Numbered from the stretch's first letter, positions 25,461 to 34,234 are shown. The stretch: DNA of 42,368 nt from Komagataeibacter melaceti (GCF_003403295.1 NZ_QUWV01000028.1:1-42368), one strand, 5' to 3'. Notes: a model not told the origin generated them from the sequence alone. Translations and numbers: made by a program.

Positions 25461-25631
25461 AAAAACCTCCTGCATGACGCAATGGCCGACATAGCAGAAA
25501 AGCCCTGCCACCACCACGCCAATACATGAATTGATGTCGGCCGCCCCCCTCACACCGGGGCGGGAATGGTGGTAAGCACCATCCGCCCGGCCTGCCCCCG
25601 CATGCCGGGGCCGTGGAAAGGAACAGCGTGG

Positions 25632-26495
25632 ATGCAGCCCATGGAAACCATAAATACCGTGAACGACCTGCGCATGCGTGTCAGGGCATGGAAACAGGCC
25701 GGGCTGCGCGTGGGCGTGGTGCCGACAATGGGCGCGCTGCATGCGGGCCATCTGTCGCTGGTGCGCGCGGCACGCGCGCAGGCGGACCGCGTCATCACCA
25801 CGGTTTTCGTCAACCCGATGCAGTTCGACAACGCCGATGACCTGACCACCTACCCCCGCACGCTGGAGGCGGATGCCCGCCTGCTGGCCGATGCCGGGGT
25901 GGATGTGCTGTACGCCCCCACGGCGGCGCAGATGTACCCGCCCGGCTTCGCCACCCGCATTACCGTATCCGGCGTGTCGGAAGGGCTGTGCGGCGGCGCG
26001 CGGCCAGGGCATTTTGATGGCGTGGCGACAGTGGTGTGCAAGCTGTTCATGCAGACGCTGGCGGACTGCGCCTTTTTTGGGGAAAAGGATTTCCAGCAGG
26101 TGCAGGTCATTCGCCGCATGGTGGCCGACCTTGATCTGCCGATCGAGATCGTGACCTGCCCCACAATGCGGGAGCCGGACGGGCTGGCCCTGTCATCGCG
26201 CAACCGGCGGCTGGACGCGGAACAGCGCAAGGCGGCACTGACCCTGCCCCGCACGCTGGAAGACTGCGCGCGCGAGATCGCGGCGGGGGCGGATGTGGCG
26301 CAAACCCTGGCGCAGGCCACGGCCCGGCTGGCCGCCGCCGGTTTTGATCCGGTGGATTATGTGGAACTACGGGCCGAGGCCGACCTGCAACCCGTGGGTA
26401 AGATGGCCCCCGATACGCGCGCACGCCTGCTGGCGGCGGCGTGGATGGGGAGCGTGCGGCTGATAGATGGCGTGCCCGTCCCGCCCGTGGGCTGA
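25632..26495 (+). CDS. panC: Pantothenate synthetase
   Basis: The 287-residue enzyme joins pantoate and beta-alanine using ATP. Motifs: V-P-T-M-G-A-L-H-A-G-H (HxGH adenylate motif), V-F-V-N-P-M-Q-F, F-D-G-V-A-T-V-V-C-K-L-F, F-G-E-K-D-F-Q-Q, and the KMSKS-like L-S-S-R-N-R-R. AAGGAAC lies upstream of ATG 25632; ATG 25641 (METINTVNDL) is an alternative. A terminator hairpin follows the stop. panB and panD are not adjacent. Confidence 0.95.
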   Translation: MQPMETINTVNDLRMRVRAWKQAGLRVGVVPTMGALHAGHLSLVRAARAQADRVITTVFVNPMQFDNADDLTTYPRTLEADARLLADAGVDVLYAPTAAQMYPPGFATRITVSGVSEGLCGGARPGHFDGVATVVCKLFMQTLADCAFFGEKDFQQVQVIRRMVADLDLPIEIVTCPTMREPDGLALSSRNRRLDAEQRKAALTLPRTLEDCAREIAAGADVAQTLAQATARLAAAGFDPVDYVELRAEADLQPVGKMAPDTRARLLAAAWMGSVRLIDGVPVPPVG

Positions 26496-26507
26496 CGGAG
26501 GCTTCGG

Positions 26508-26529
26508 GGCCGGGAGACGCTTCCCGGCC
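26508..26529. terminator. Hairpin between panC and the Trm112-like gene
   Basis: GGCCGGGA and TCCCGGCC form a perfect 8-bp stem between two convergent genes. It is followed by TTATCC and could serve both directions. Confidence 0.5.
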
Positions 26530-26543
26530 TTATCCCGCGCGTA

Positions 26544-26741
26544 TCAGGCGTCGAGCTTGCGGGCCTCATCGGGCAGCATGATGGGGATACCGTCACGCAC
26601 CGGAAAGGCCAGCCCCGCGCGCTTGCTGATCAGTTCACTGGCCTCACGGTCATAGACCAGCGGCCCCTTGGTCACGGGGCAGACAAGAATGGACAGCAGC
26701 CGGGAATCAAGCGGCGGTGCGGGGGGCGTCGTTTCGGTCAT
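26544..26741 (-). CDS. Trm112/UPF0434-family small protein
   Basis: The 65-residue protein has [14 protein letters not shown], then [27 protein letters not shown], the full UPF0434 pattern. The usual C-P-x-C pair is C-P-V-T here, so zinc binding is doubtful. Trm112 proteins act as partners of methyltransferases. The ATG at 26741 is preferred over 26771 because the conserved part begins shortly after. It lies 44 bp downstream of the Lon-N gene, in the same direction. Confidence 0.85.
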   Translation of the reverse strand: MTETTPPAPPLDSRLLSILVCPVTKGPLVYDREASELISKRAGLAFPVRDGIPIMLPDEARKLDA

Positions 26742-26785
26742 GGCGGCATATCCCATGCAGGTTGCGATCATTCATGCGACATCGG

Positions 26786-27478
26786 TCATGAGGGGGATGC
26801 ACCCTCCTCAGGCTCATGTCCAGCCCCGTCCAGCAGATTGCGCAGGATCTGCGCGCGGGCGGCGGGGGTCGGGGCTTCCAGCATCATCTGGCGCGGCGCG
26901 GTGCCAAACGGGCAGATCATGGGCAGCGTGACCAGAAGGGCGGCATCGTCCATCTGGCGCAGCGCGTCCCATTGCGTGCTTACGCCCTGCGACTCGCAGA
27001 AATCATGCAGTGCGTTGAGCAGCCCCTCCCGGTCAAAGGGAATGTCATCCCCGCTATCCGTCAGGTCCGCCACGAAGGATGAGGCGTCAATCCGCCCCAC
27101 CCTGTAACCCCGGCGCAGCTCAGTCTCGCGCAGCAGGCGGAAGCGCGCGATGCCCGTAAGCGTAATGGCGTATGTGCCATCCATGCGCTCGGTCATGGCG
27201 GTAATGCGGCCCACGCAGCCAATGCCGTACAGTGGCGGGGTGTCGCTGTGGCCATCATCCATGCCCGCATCGATGTCATCATCGGGGCCGGTATCTTCCA
27301 TGCCGTCAAACGGGCGGGGCTGGATCATGCCGATCAGGCGGTTGCCAGCCAGCGCGTCCTCCACCAGCGCGATATAGCGCGGCTCGAACACATTGAGCGG
27401 CAGGCGCCCCTGCGGCAGCAGCAGGGCCTCGTCAAGCGGGAACAGCCCTAGTTCCGCCGGGAAATCCGCCAGCGTCAT
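26786..27478 (-). CDS. Lon N-terminal (LAN) domain protein
   Basis: The 230-residue protein starts M-T-L-A-D-F and has F-P-L-D-E-A-L-L-L-P-Q-G-R-L-P-L-N-V-F-E-P-R-Y, the hallmark of the Lon substrate-binding domain. It continues with G-C-V-G-R-I-T and L-T-G-I-A-R-F-R-L, but has no ATPase or protease domain. Stand-alone LAN proteins are common next to a YbbN-type thioredoxin gene in alphaproteobacteria, as here. The frame opens 46 codons earlier, overlapping the thioredoxin gene. ATG 27478 is chosen by family start, though its spacing to GGGGG is short. Function is unknown. Confidence 0.82.
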   Translation of the reverse strand: MTLADFPAELGLFPLDEALLLPQGRLPLNVFEPRYIALVEDALAGNRLIGMIQPRPFDGMEDTGPDDDIDAGMDDGHSDTPPLYGIGCVGRITAMTERMDGTYAITLTGIARFRLLRETELRRGYRVGRIDASSFVADLTDSGDDIPFDREGLLNALHDFCESQGVSTQWDALRQMDDAALLVTLPMICPFGTAPRQMMLEAPTPAARAQILRNLLDGAGHEPEEGASPS

Positions 27479-27549
27479 TTCCCCCAGCTGGGGAATGCGG
27501 CGGGGGATGTCATCGTGGATTATGACGGTTCCCCTTCTGTCATACCGCG

Positions 27550-28509
27550 TCACGAAAACAGCAGCGAGGACATGCGCCGCCGTGCGGCGACCGTGGCGGG
27601 ATCGGTCTGGCCCCATGCCTCGAACAGGCGGATGAGCTGCAGGCGGGCCGCATCATCATTCCACTGCCGGTCTTCCTTCATGATGGTCAGCAGTTCATCG
27701 GCGGCTTCCGCGCGCTTGCCTGCGGCGTTCAGGGCGGCGGAGAGTTCGAAGCGGGCGGCGTAATCCTTCGGGTTGGCCTTGATACGCGCGCGGATTTCCT
27801 CTGCTGCCTCGGCGGCCTTACGGCCTTCGCGCTTGAGTTCAAGGGCCGCGCGCGCGCCAGTTATCTCGGCATGGTCGGCAATGGCCGGGGGTACGTCGTT
27901 AAGCGCGGTTTCAGCGCCTTCGTCCTCGCCCATTTCAATGAAGGCACGGATCAGGCCACCCCATGCGGTGGGGTTTTCCGGCTCGATTTCCAGCACCTGC
28001 GAGAACAGGCCCGCCGCCGCTTCCGCCCGGCCTTCCTCCATCGCGGCGCGGGCCGCGTCGATCAAGTCTGCCGCGGGCAGCGCACCGCCGCCTGCCTTCA
28101 GCACGCCCTCGATAAAGCGGCGTACCTCGCTCTCCGGCTTGGCGCCCTGGAACAGGTCAAGGATCTGTCCCTGCCAGAAAGCCGCGACCAGCGGAACCGA
28201 CTGGACCGGCAGGCCGATCTGGCCAAGCTGCTGCACCAGCGCGCGGTTGGCGTCCACATCAATCTTGACCAGCCGCACCCGCCCACCGGCCGCACGTACC
28301 ACCTTTTCCAGCACGGGGGTAAGCTGCTTGCACGGGTTGCACCACGTAGCCCAGAAATCGACCAGCACGGGCATGTTGCGGCTTGCTTCCACCACATCAC
28401 GCATGAAGGTGTTCTGGCTGCCCTCCATCACCGGGTCGGGCGCGCCACCCGTCCGGGCGGCGGCCGGTCCGGAAGTGGCGGGCCGTGGTGTCTGGCCGAT
28501 AATGTAGTC
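27550..28509 (-). CDS. cnoX: Thioredoxin-TPR protein, CnoX/YbbN type
   Basis: The 319-residue protein has a thioredoxin domain (~28-140) with the intact active site F-W-A-T-W-C-N-P-C-K (Cys58, Cys61) and V-K-I-D-V-D-A-N. It continues with TPR-like helical repeats to the C-terminus (A-M-E-E-G-R-A-E-A-A-A-G-L-F, A-R-F-E-L-S-A-A-L-N-A-A-G-K). CnoX acts as a combined holdase and redox factor for GroEL clients; the enterobacterial form lost the C-x-x-C, while this one has it. AGGA precedes ATG 28509. It leads an operon with the LAN and Trm112 genes. Confidence 0.88.
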   Translation of the reverse strand, partial: DYIIGQTPRPATSGPAAARTGGAPDPVMEGSQNTFMRDVVEASRNMPVLVDFWATWCNPCKQLTPVLEKVVRAAGGRVRLVKIDVDANRALVQQLGQIGLPVQSVPLVAAFWQGQILDLFQGAKPESEVRRFIEGVLKAGGGALPAADLIDAARAAMEEGRAEAAAGLFSQVLEIEPENPTAWGGLIRAFIEMGEDEGAETALNDVPPAIADHAEITGARAALELKREGRKAAEAAEEIRARIKANPKDYAARFELSAALNAAGKRAEAADELLTIMKEDRQWNDDAARLQLIRLFEAWGQTDPATVAARRRMSSLLFS

Positions 28510-28697
28510 CATGTGGTTCGGTATCCTGTCGGTCTGCAGCCAGCATGGGAAAGGGGGCGGCATCTGCCCTGATACCCATGATGGCCGGTTCTTGTCGCTA
28601 CATCATAGATTGTCATTCTATCGCGTGCCCGCAACCATATCGGGGTGGGATGAAAAAAAATCACAAAAAACGTTTTATCCCCCTTGCGCACCCTGAT

Positions 28698-28712
28698 TGT
28701 TTACCGTAAACA
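28698..28712. promoter_or_regulatory. 15-bp palindrome just upstream of tRNA-Gly
   Basis: TGTTTAC-C-GTAAACA has perfect 7-bp arms and ends 20 bp before the tRNA, inside the expected core promoter region. It looks like a repressor-type operator, but no binding protein can be named. Confidence 0.35.
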
Positions 28713-28732
28713 CCGCCTCACCGCGACGGAGC

Positions 28733-28807
28733 GCGGGCGTAGCTCAGGGGTAGAGCACAACCTTGCCAAGGTTGGGGTCGTGGGTTCGAATCCCATCGCC
28801 CGCTCCA
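28733..28807 (+). tRNA. tRNA-Gly(GCC)
   Basis: A full cloverleaf: acceptor GCGGGCG/CGCCCGC, D arm GCTC-AGGGGTA-GAGC, anticodon stem CAACC/GGTTG around TTGCCAA (anticodon GCC), T arm GTGGG-TTCGAAT-CCCAT, discriminator T and encoded CCA. Confidence 0.97.
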
Positions 28808-28839
28808 GATTTCCTCCAAGGAAATCAGACGGACACGAG

Positions 28840-28870
28840 AAAGCCGCCGCAAGGCGGCTTTCGTCGTTTT
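28840..28870 (+). terminator. Rho-independent terminator after tRNA-Gly
   Basis: AAAGCCGCC-GCAA-GGCGGCTTT forms a 9-bp stem with a tetraloop, followed by CGTCGTTTT. A smaller hairpin (GATTTCC/GGAAATC, 28808-28826) comes directly after the tRNA and may mark its 3' processing region. Confidence 0.85.
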
Positions 28871-28945
28871 GGGCCCCTTGCCCGATGCATGCCCATTTGC
28901 AGCGCAGCCGCAGGAATATTCCCGCAGCCAAAAGCAAGTTTCTGG

Positions 28946-28992
28946 CAACACCGCCTTTTTGAAAAAAGGCGGCACCTAAAAACTTTTATCTT
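28946..28992 (-). repeat. Intergenic repeat copy B (partial, inverted)
   Basis: Read on the minus strand it matches the left half of copy A: ATAAAAGTTTTT, then GGTGCCGCC-T6-C-A5-GGCGG. The second hairpin and right inverted end are degenerate. It lies between the tRNA-Gly terminator and the convergent gene at 29060. Confidence 0.7.
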
Positions 28993-29059
28993 CTTTCATC
29001 AATAGTCCGTTCCAGATCAGCCCTTTTGTGCAGTCAGGTTGCACCGCCCCGCATGCCGC

Positions 29060-29311
29060 CTAATGCCCAACGGGATTGACCATGGCCATGCGGACCGTCT
29101 CAATCTCATCATCAAGATAGCCCACGATATCGGTATTGTCGTACACCCCGTCAAAACGGGTGGCGGACAGTTCCGCCCGCATGGCCATGAGCCGGTCCCG
29201 CCGGTGGGCAAGCTGGACCACGTAGCGCGCCACCCAGGCGGGTTCCTCGGGTTCGAATCGGGCATCAAGGGAAGCCTGTGTGCAGTTATCGGGCAGGTAG
29301 GGGTCGTGCAT
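29060..29311 (-). CDS. Small protein of unknown function
   Basis: The 83-residue soluble acidic protein starts MHDPYLPDNCTQ. It contains a helical segment (W-V-A-R-Y-V-V-Q-L-A-H-R-R-D-R-L-M-A-M-R-A-E-L) and ends Y-L-D-D-E-I-E-T-V-R-M-A-M-V-N-P-V-G-H. GGAGG lies 8 bp upstream of the ATG at 29311. It is transcribed divergently from the HTH/zinc-ribbon gene with about 120 bp between. No family is recognised. Confidence 0.65.
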   Translation of the reverse strand: MHDPYLPDNCTQASLDARFEPEEPAWVARYVVQLAHRRDRLMAMRAELSATRFDGVYDNTDIVGYLDDEIETVRMAMVNPVGH

Positions 29312-29339
29312 GAAAAGCGCCTCCATTTGTATGATAAAA

Positions 29340-29430
29340 ATACACAAATTGGATGCAGGCCCTGACGGAATTCTCCTGCGCGGATTTATTTCCTTGCTGT
29401 ATGTGTGTTTTTTTAGCACAGATTGTGTAT
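29340..29430. promoter_or_regulatory. Distant inverted repeat spanning a divergent promoter region
   Basis: ATACACAA (29340-29347) and TTGTGTAT (29423-29430) are exact complements 75 bp apart. One is near the start of the minus-strand 83-aa gene and the other overlaps the start codon of the plus-strand HTH gene. This could be a pair of half-sites for autoregulation (inference). Confidence 0.35.
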
Positions 29431-29746
29431 GGAAAATACGCACACAACCACACAACCCGCCCCGGCGCCACGCCGCACCCGCCCACCCCGTGTTGACTGG
29501 CGCGCCCTCATGCCCGCCGTCACGCAGTTGCGCATGCAGGGCTGCTCCACCCGCGAGACAGCGCGCAGGCTGGGCCTGAACATCAAGACATTGGAGGCCT
29601 ATCTGCGCCGGCACAGGATTCGCCACGCCATACCGATGGACCGGCCCGACCAGGTGCGGCGCAACTGCCTGAACTGTGACACTGCCTTTGTAGCCGATGG
29701 CCGTTTCCTGCGCCTGTGCCCGGAATGTCGCGCCATGTTCGGATAA
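29429..29746 (+). CDS. HTH / zinc-ribbon small DNA-binding protein
   Basis: The 105-residue basic protein has an Arg/Pro-rich N-terminus and a helix-turn-helix at ~35-60 (L-R-M-Q-G-C-S-T-R-E-T-A-R-R-L-G-L-N-I-K-T-L-E-A-Y-L). It ends with a C-L-N-C ... C-P-E-C knuckle (~76-100) that should bind zinc. The fold resembles resolvase/sigma-like HTH domains that read A-R-x-L-G-x-x-x-x-T-V. An in-frame TTG lies two codons upstream; no clear ribosome-binding site is present, so it may be leaderless. A transcription-factor role is inferred. Confidence 0.7.
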   Translation: MENTHTTTQPAPAPRRTRPPRVDWRALMPAVTQLRMQGCSTRETARRLGLNIKTLEAYLRRHRIRHAIPMDRPDQVRRNCLNCDTAFVADGRFLRLCPECRAMFG

Positions 29747-29946
29747 ATTTGCTCACATTTATGTTTGTCCGGAACCCGCCCGTCGCCCACCCGCTTTACC
29801 TGAGCATCACAGCGCATCAGGACCCTCCGGATATGAACGTGCCCCCCGATACCCGCGACAACACCATTCATGACATCCATATCCGCCTGTCCCTGCATCA
29901 TGATCAGGTGGGACAGAACGCCACCACACCATCCGGATCACGCACA

Positions 29947-30171
29947 ATGACCGCACAACGTCCTGCCCGGCGGGGAACACGCTCACTCGCCCTTATGGCG
30001 CTGGCCCTGGTTCTGGCCAGTCAGGGTCTGGCCGGGTGCAAGCGACACAACGAAACCGTGGGTGAAAAAGTGGATCGTTTTGGCGACAAGGTGCAGGACA
30101 AACTGGACCCGCCGAAAGGCCCGGCGGAAAAAGCCGGTCGTTCGATTGACCGCACCCTGAATAATGACTGA
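29947..30171 (+). CDS. Small lipoprotein of unknown function
   Basis: The 74-residue protein has a signal with lipobox (A-L-V-L-A-S-Q-G-L-A-G-C) and a charged mature part: G-E-K-V-D-R-F-G-D-K-V-Q-D-K-L, then P-A-E-K-A-G-R-S-I-D-R-T-L. The amphipathic K/D-rich repeats suggest a helical peptide tethered to the membrane. ATG 29947 lacks a strong ribosome-binding site; an ATG at 29833 is in frame but would bury the signal. Copy C of the repeat follows. Confidence 0.65.
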   Translation: MTAQRPARRGTRSLALMALALVLASQGLAGCKRHNETVGEKVDRFGDKVQDKLDPPKGPAEKAGRSIDRTLNND

Positions 30172-30230
30172 CCGCCATTTCCTTCGGGCATGCGGCGTAT
30201 GCTGAAGGGTATTTGAGATAGGAATATAAA

Positions 30231-30312
30231 ACGTTTTCGAGTGCCGCCTTTTTTTCAAAAAAGGCGGCGTTTCCTGAAGCTTTTTGAAAAAAGCTTCACC
30301 AAAAACTTCTTT
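30231..30312. repeat. Intergenic repeat copy C
   Basis: It has the same architecture as copy A: hairpin GCCGCC-T8-C-A6-GGCGGC (30243-30268), hairpin GAAGCTTTTT-GA-AAAAAGCTTC (30276-30297) and right end CCAAAAACTTC (30299-30309). The left end (AACGTTTTCG) has drifted from a perfect inverted match. It lies downstream of the lipoprotein gene. Confidence 0.75.
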
Positions 30313-30464
30313 ATGATTTCAGGGTATTCTTTGGGGGCCGTTCAGGTGGCCCCAAAAAGCAGCAGCATGGCCAGCAGGCATACGGAACAGATCCGTCATC
30401 CGCGCCATTTGCGCGGGTGTTCCGCTGCCTGCCTTCCTGCCTGTATCATTACAGCCAGCGCGGT

Positions 30465-30695
30465 TTACGCAGGCGGGGTATAGGACTGCACGTCCTCGAC
30501 CGTATGGTTCAGCACGATCTTGTCATTATCGGTGGACTGCACCCATGACACCGGAATGGTGAAGGCACTTTCCGCCGGGCCATCCACGGTCACCTGAATT
30601 GTCGCATCGGCATTGACTGCGGTAAGGGTACCCATGCGGCCCGTGCCCGCTGCGATCACATCCTGACCCAGCATGGCCTGATTCATTTCCGTCAT
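30465..30695 (-). CDS. DUF2171-like small protein
   Basis: The 76-residue protein reads M-L-G-Q-D-V-I-A-A-G-T-G-R-M-G-T-L-T-A-V, then I-P-V-S-W-V-Q-S-T-D-N-D-K-I-V-L-N-H-T. This is the PRC-barrel-like pattern of DUF2171, whose members keep the I-P-x-S-W-V and L-N-x-T blocks. It is probably cytoplasmic with no assigned function. AAGGGAAA precedes ATG 30695; the frame opens 14 codons earlier. Confidence 0.75.
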   Translation of the reverse strand: MTEMNQAMLGQDVIAAGTGRMGTLTAVNADATIQVTVDGPAESAFTIPVSWVQSTDNDKIVLNHTVEDVQSYTPPA

Positions 30696-31001
30696 ATTTT
30701 CCCTTTCCCTGTCCTGTATGGAATTGGTCAGGGGCATTGTTCATTCTGCGGGCGTAACCCGCACAATGGATATGCCCCCGGATGCCCATCGTTATGCAAC
30801 GTGTGGTCGGGACACAAGTTGCCTACCAGTACTATTCCCGCTTTACCAGACCGGGCTCCATCTTATGCCCATAATGGAAATGGATAAGCTCCGACCAGTT
30901 CAGGATCACACAGCACGTGTTCCTGAACTATAGGAAATAGAACCGCCTTTTCACCCGCTTTTATTTATAAAACAAAAGCAGGGTTACTTTTCATCATGCT
31001 G
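30696..31001. other. Intergenic stretch with two hairpins, no gene seen
   Basis: No frame here has coding character. It contains GCGGG-CGTAA-CCCGC (30748-30762) and a stronger hairpin GTTCAGGA/TCCTGAAC with inner ACAC/GTGT (30898-30928). The latter lies about 75 bp downstream of the gene ending at 31002 and may mark its transcript end, though no T-run follows. Confidence 0.5.
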
Positions 31002-31472
31002 TCAGTCCACGCCAAACTGGTGGCGCTGGGACATGACCTTGTTCAGGTCCTCATTATAACGGTGGTACGTACCTTTGGGCACGCAGCCCATTTCTTCCAG
31101 GTCTTCCAGCTTTATGCTGTCATTGAGCCAGGCATTGACCTCATTGAACTCGATCTTCTGCGGCACGTCACGCCCGCTGAAGACGACCGGGTCATCCTGA
31201 CCCTGTACGTAGCCGAATTTCTTGAACACCCCATCGGCTGGCGGGTTGTGCTCCGCCATTTCGCCACACACTACGGATGCACCATCCATGGTGTGGACCG
31301 CGACATTACGGAACGTGGCGACATGCGGGTCCGCAAGGGTGGCCGCCGCGCGGCGCTCACCCTCGGCCACCAGCGCGGATGCGCCCCCGTGACCGGCCGC
31401 CCATGCCCCCGTGGTACCCAGACACCCCGAATACAGGGACAGGGATACGCCCAGTATGATGAACCTTTTCAT
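31002..31472 (-). CDS. Exported protein of unknown function
   Basis: The 156-residue protein has a signal peptide (MKRFIILGVSLSLYSGCLGT, cleavage near AWA-AG). The mature part has conserved-looking blocks V-V-C-G-E-M-A-E-H-N-P, F-K-K-F-G-Y-V and M-G-C-V-P-K-G-T-Y; its two cysteines could pair in the periplasm. The frame extends far upstream, but the signal peptide sets the start at 31472. No family is named with confidence. Confidence 0.72.
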   Translation of the reverse strand: MKRFIILGVSLSLYSGCLGTTGAWAAGHGGASALVAEGERRAAATLADPHVATFRNVAVHTMDGASVVCGEMAEHNPPADGVFKKFGYVQGQDDPVVFSGRDVPQKIEFNEVNAWLNDSIKLEDLEEMGCVPKGTYHRYNEDLNKVMSQRHQFGVD

Positions 31473-31690
31473 GCTTCGCCTGCCCCGATCATTCAGATTG
31501 TCATAACCCTGCCTTTCCTGATGCGCTGACTGTCCCCATCGGTCAAGCAGGAGAAACAGGATCATATCTCCATCAAATACATAACGTGCGATAATACCAA
31601 GTCCCTGTTCCAGCCTCCTGAAATCCGTTAACAGGAATGGGAGCGCCAGACGCTGGCGTTTTCTGGCATTCTGCATAAAGGCCCGATCCC

Positions 31691-34234
31691 ATGCCGCAGT
31701 TCCCCACACCCATGCCCCCCGCCACCACGCCGGGGGCACAGACAGGTTTCGTGCATGTGCGCGGCGCGCGTGAGCACAACCTGAAGGATGTGGACGTGGA
31801 CCTGCCCCGTGACCGGCTGGTGGTGTTCACGGGGGTTTCGGGTTCGGGCAAATCCTCGCTCGCCTTTGGCACCCTGTATGCCGAGGCACAGCGCCGCTAC
31901 CTTGAATCGGTCTCCCCCTACGCCCGGCGGCTGTTCCGCCAGATGCCGGTGCCCGATGTCACCGCGATAGAAGGGCTGCCCCCCGCCATCGCCCTGCAAC
32001 AGCAGCGCGGCACGGGAACGGGCCGCTCCTCGGTCGGGAGCATCACCACGCTATCGAACCTGCTGCGCATGCTCTATTCCCGCGCGGGCCATTACCCGGC
32101 GGGCATGCAACGGCTTGAAGCGGAATCCTTTTCCACCAACACGCCCGCCGGGGCCTGCCCGCAATGCCACGGGCAGGGCCGCATCATGGACACGACCACG
32201 CAACTGCTGGTGCCTGACGATACGCTGTCCATCCGCCAGCGCGCCGTAGCCGCCTGGCCCACCGCGTGGCAGGGGCAGAACCTGCGTGACATCCTGATCA
32301 CCAAGGGGGTGGACGTGGACTGCCCGTGGCGCGACCTGCCGGAAAAGACACGGGAATGGATACTCTATACGGAGGAAACGCCCACCTTCCCCGTCTATCC
32401 GGGGCTGGACCATGCCGCCGTGCAGCGTGCGATCCATGACCACATCCCCCCGGCCTATAACGGCACGTTCACAGGCGCGCGGCGCTATGTGCTGCATACC
32501 TTCGCCACATCACAAAGCGCCAACATGCGCAGGCGGGCCGAACGCTTCCTGACCGCAACGCCCTGCCCCACCTGCCATGGCCAGCGCCTTAACCCCGATG
32601 CGCTGCGCGTGACACTGGCCGGGCTGAACATTGCCCAGATGACCCGGCTGCCGCTTTCGGCCATTGCCCGCACGCTGGCCCCGCTGGCGGACGGCACGCT
32701 CCAGCCCGATGACACCCCGCAGGCAGGCGAGGCCACCGCCATTGCCGCCCGCCGCATCGCAACCGACCTGATCGCCCGCATCGCGGTACTGGAGCATCTG
32801 GGGCTGGGCTACCTGCAGGCCGACCGCGCCGTGACCACGCTCTCACCGGGGGAATACCAGCGCCTGCGGCTGGGCACGCAGATCCGCTCCAGCCTGTTTG
32901 GCGTGGTCTATGTGCTTGATGAACCCTCCAGCGGGCTGCACCCGGCCGATGCCCATAACCTGCTGGACGCGCTGATGGGACTGAAGGCGACGGGAAATTC
33001 CCTGTTCCTTGTCGAACACAACCTCTACCTGATCCGCCGCGCGGAATGGATTGTCGATGTCGGCCCCGATGCGGGCACGCACGGGGGCGAGGTGCTGTAC
33101 AGCGGCCCGCCCGCGGGACTGCGCACCGTGCCGAATTCACGCACGGCACCCTATCTTACCGAGAGCACCACACCCATCGCGGGCACCCCACGCAAAGCCA
33201 GACAGTGGCTGAAACTGACGGGGATCACGTGGAACAACCTGCATGACCTGGCCGTGGAGATCCCGCTTGGCACGTTCATCACGGTGACGGGCCTTTCGGG
33301 GTCGGGCAAGTCCAGTCTGGTCAGCCAGGCGCTTCCCGCCCTCCTTTCCCGGGCGCTGGGCCAGAAACCGCCCGAGGACACGGACACCGAAAACCTGGAG
33401 GACCGCCCCATCGGCACCCCACAGGGGCAGGTGGCCGCGGGGCTGAGTGCCGTGAAACGGCTGGTCATGATCGACCAGAAACCCATCGGGCGCACGCCGC
33501 GCTCCAACCTTGCCACCTATACCGGCCTGTTCGACACCATCCGGCAGATATACGCCGCGACCGACCTTGCCCGCGCGCGGCATTACGATGCCGGGCGCTT
33601 CTCCTTCAACCTGCCCAAGGGACGCTGCCCCACATGCGAGGGCGCGGGATCGGTCATGGTGGAACTGCTGTTCCTGCCCAGCGTCTATTCACCCTGCCCC
33701 ACATGCCACGGCACGCGCTACCAGCCCGATGTGCTGGAGGTGACGCTCCGGGGCAAATCCATTGCCGACGTGCTGGACATGACGGTGGATGAAGCCAGCA
33801 CGTTCTTTGCCGACACCCCCGCCCTGAGCGCGGCGCTTGGCACCCTGCGGCAGGGCGGGCTGGGCTACCTCCGGCTGGGGCAGCCCGCGACCGAACTTTC
33901 GGGCGGGGAGGCACAGCGCATCAAGCTCGCCACCGAACTGCAGAAGCAGCGGCGCGGCCACACGCTCTATATCCTTGATGAACCGACCACCGGCCTGCAC
34001 CCGGCCGATGTGGACCGGCTCCAGATCCACCTTCAGTCGCTGGTCGATGCAGGCCATACGGTCATGGTGGCCGAGCATGACATGCGCGTGGCCGCGCGTG
34101 GTGACTGGGTTATCGACATGGGGCCGGGCGCGGGCGATGACGGGGGACGCATTGTCGCCGCGGGCACGCCGCATGATGTCGCGCGCGCGCAGGGCAGCCG
34201 GACGGCCCCGTTCCTGCTGCCCCTGACGGGCTGA
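31691..34234 (+). CDS. UvrA paralogue without UvrB-binding domain (UvrA2 class)
   Basis: The 847-residue ABC-ATPase has two composite sites. Walker A motifs are G-V-S-G-S-G-K-S (48-55) and G-L-S-G-S-G-K-S. Walker B motifs are [11 protein letters not shown] and [11 protein letters not shown]. Zinc motifs are C-P-Q-C, C-P-T-C, C-P-T-C and C-P-T-C. Only ~100 residues separate the first Walker A from the first zinc cysteine (Cys156), against more than 200 in E. coli UvrA, so the UvrB-binding domain appears missing. The first signature is L-S-P-G-E rather than L-S-G-G-E. UvrA2 proteins bind DNA and have been linked to drug tolerance. It runs convergently into the GntP gene, stop codons 4 bp apart. 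Confidence 0.9.
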   Translation: MPQFPTPMPPATTPGAQTGFVHVRGAREHNLKDVDVDLPRDRLVVFTGVSGSGKSSLAFGTLYAEAQRRYLESVSPYARRLFRQMPVPDVTAIEGLPPAIALQQQRGTGTGRSSVGSITTLSNLLRMLYSRAGHYPAGMQRLEAESFSTNTPAGACPQCHGQGRIMDTTTQLLVPDDTLSIRQRAVAAWPTAWQGQNLRDILITKGVDVDCPWRDLPEKTREWILYTEETPTFPVYPGLDHAAVQRAIHDHIPPAYNGTFTGARRYVLHTFATSQSANMRRRAERFLTATPCPTCHGQRLNPDALRVTLAGLNIAQMTRLPLSAIARTLAPLADGTLQPDDTPQAGEATAIAARRIATDLIARIAVLEHLGLGYLQADRAVTTLSPGEYQRLRLGTQIRSSLFGVVYVLDEPSSGLHPADAHNLLDALMGLKATGNSLFLVEHNLYLIRRAEWIVDVGPDAGTHGGEVLYSGPPAGLRTVPNSRTAPYLTESTTPIAGTPRKARQWLKLTGITWNNLHDLAVEIPLGTFITVTGLSGSGKSSLVSQALPALLSRALGQKPPEDTDTENLEDRPIGTPQGQVAAGLSAVKRLVMIDQKPIGRTPRSNLATYTGLFDTIRQIYAATDLARARHYDAGRFSFNLPKGRCPTCEGAGSVMVELLFLPSVYSPCPTCHGTRYQPDVLEVTLRGKSIADVLDMTVDEASTFFADTPALSAALGTLRQGGLGYLRLGQPATELSGGEAQRIKLATELQKQRRGHTLYILDEPTTGLHPADVDRLQIHLQSLVDAGHTVMVAEHDMRVAARGDWVIDMGPGAGDDGGRIVAAGTPHDVARAQGSRTAPFLLPLTG

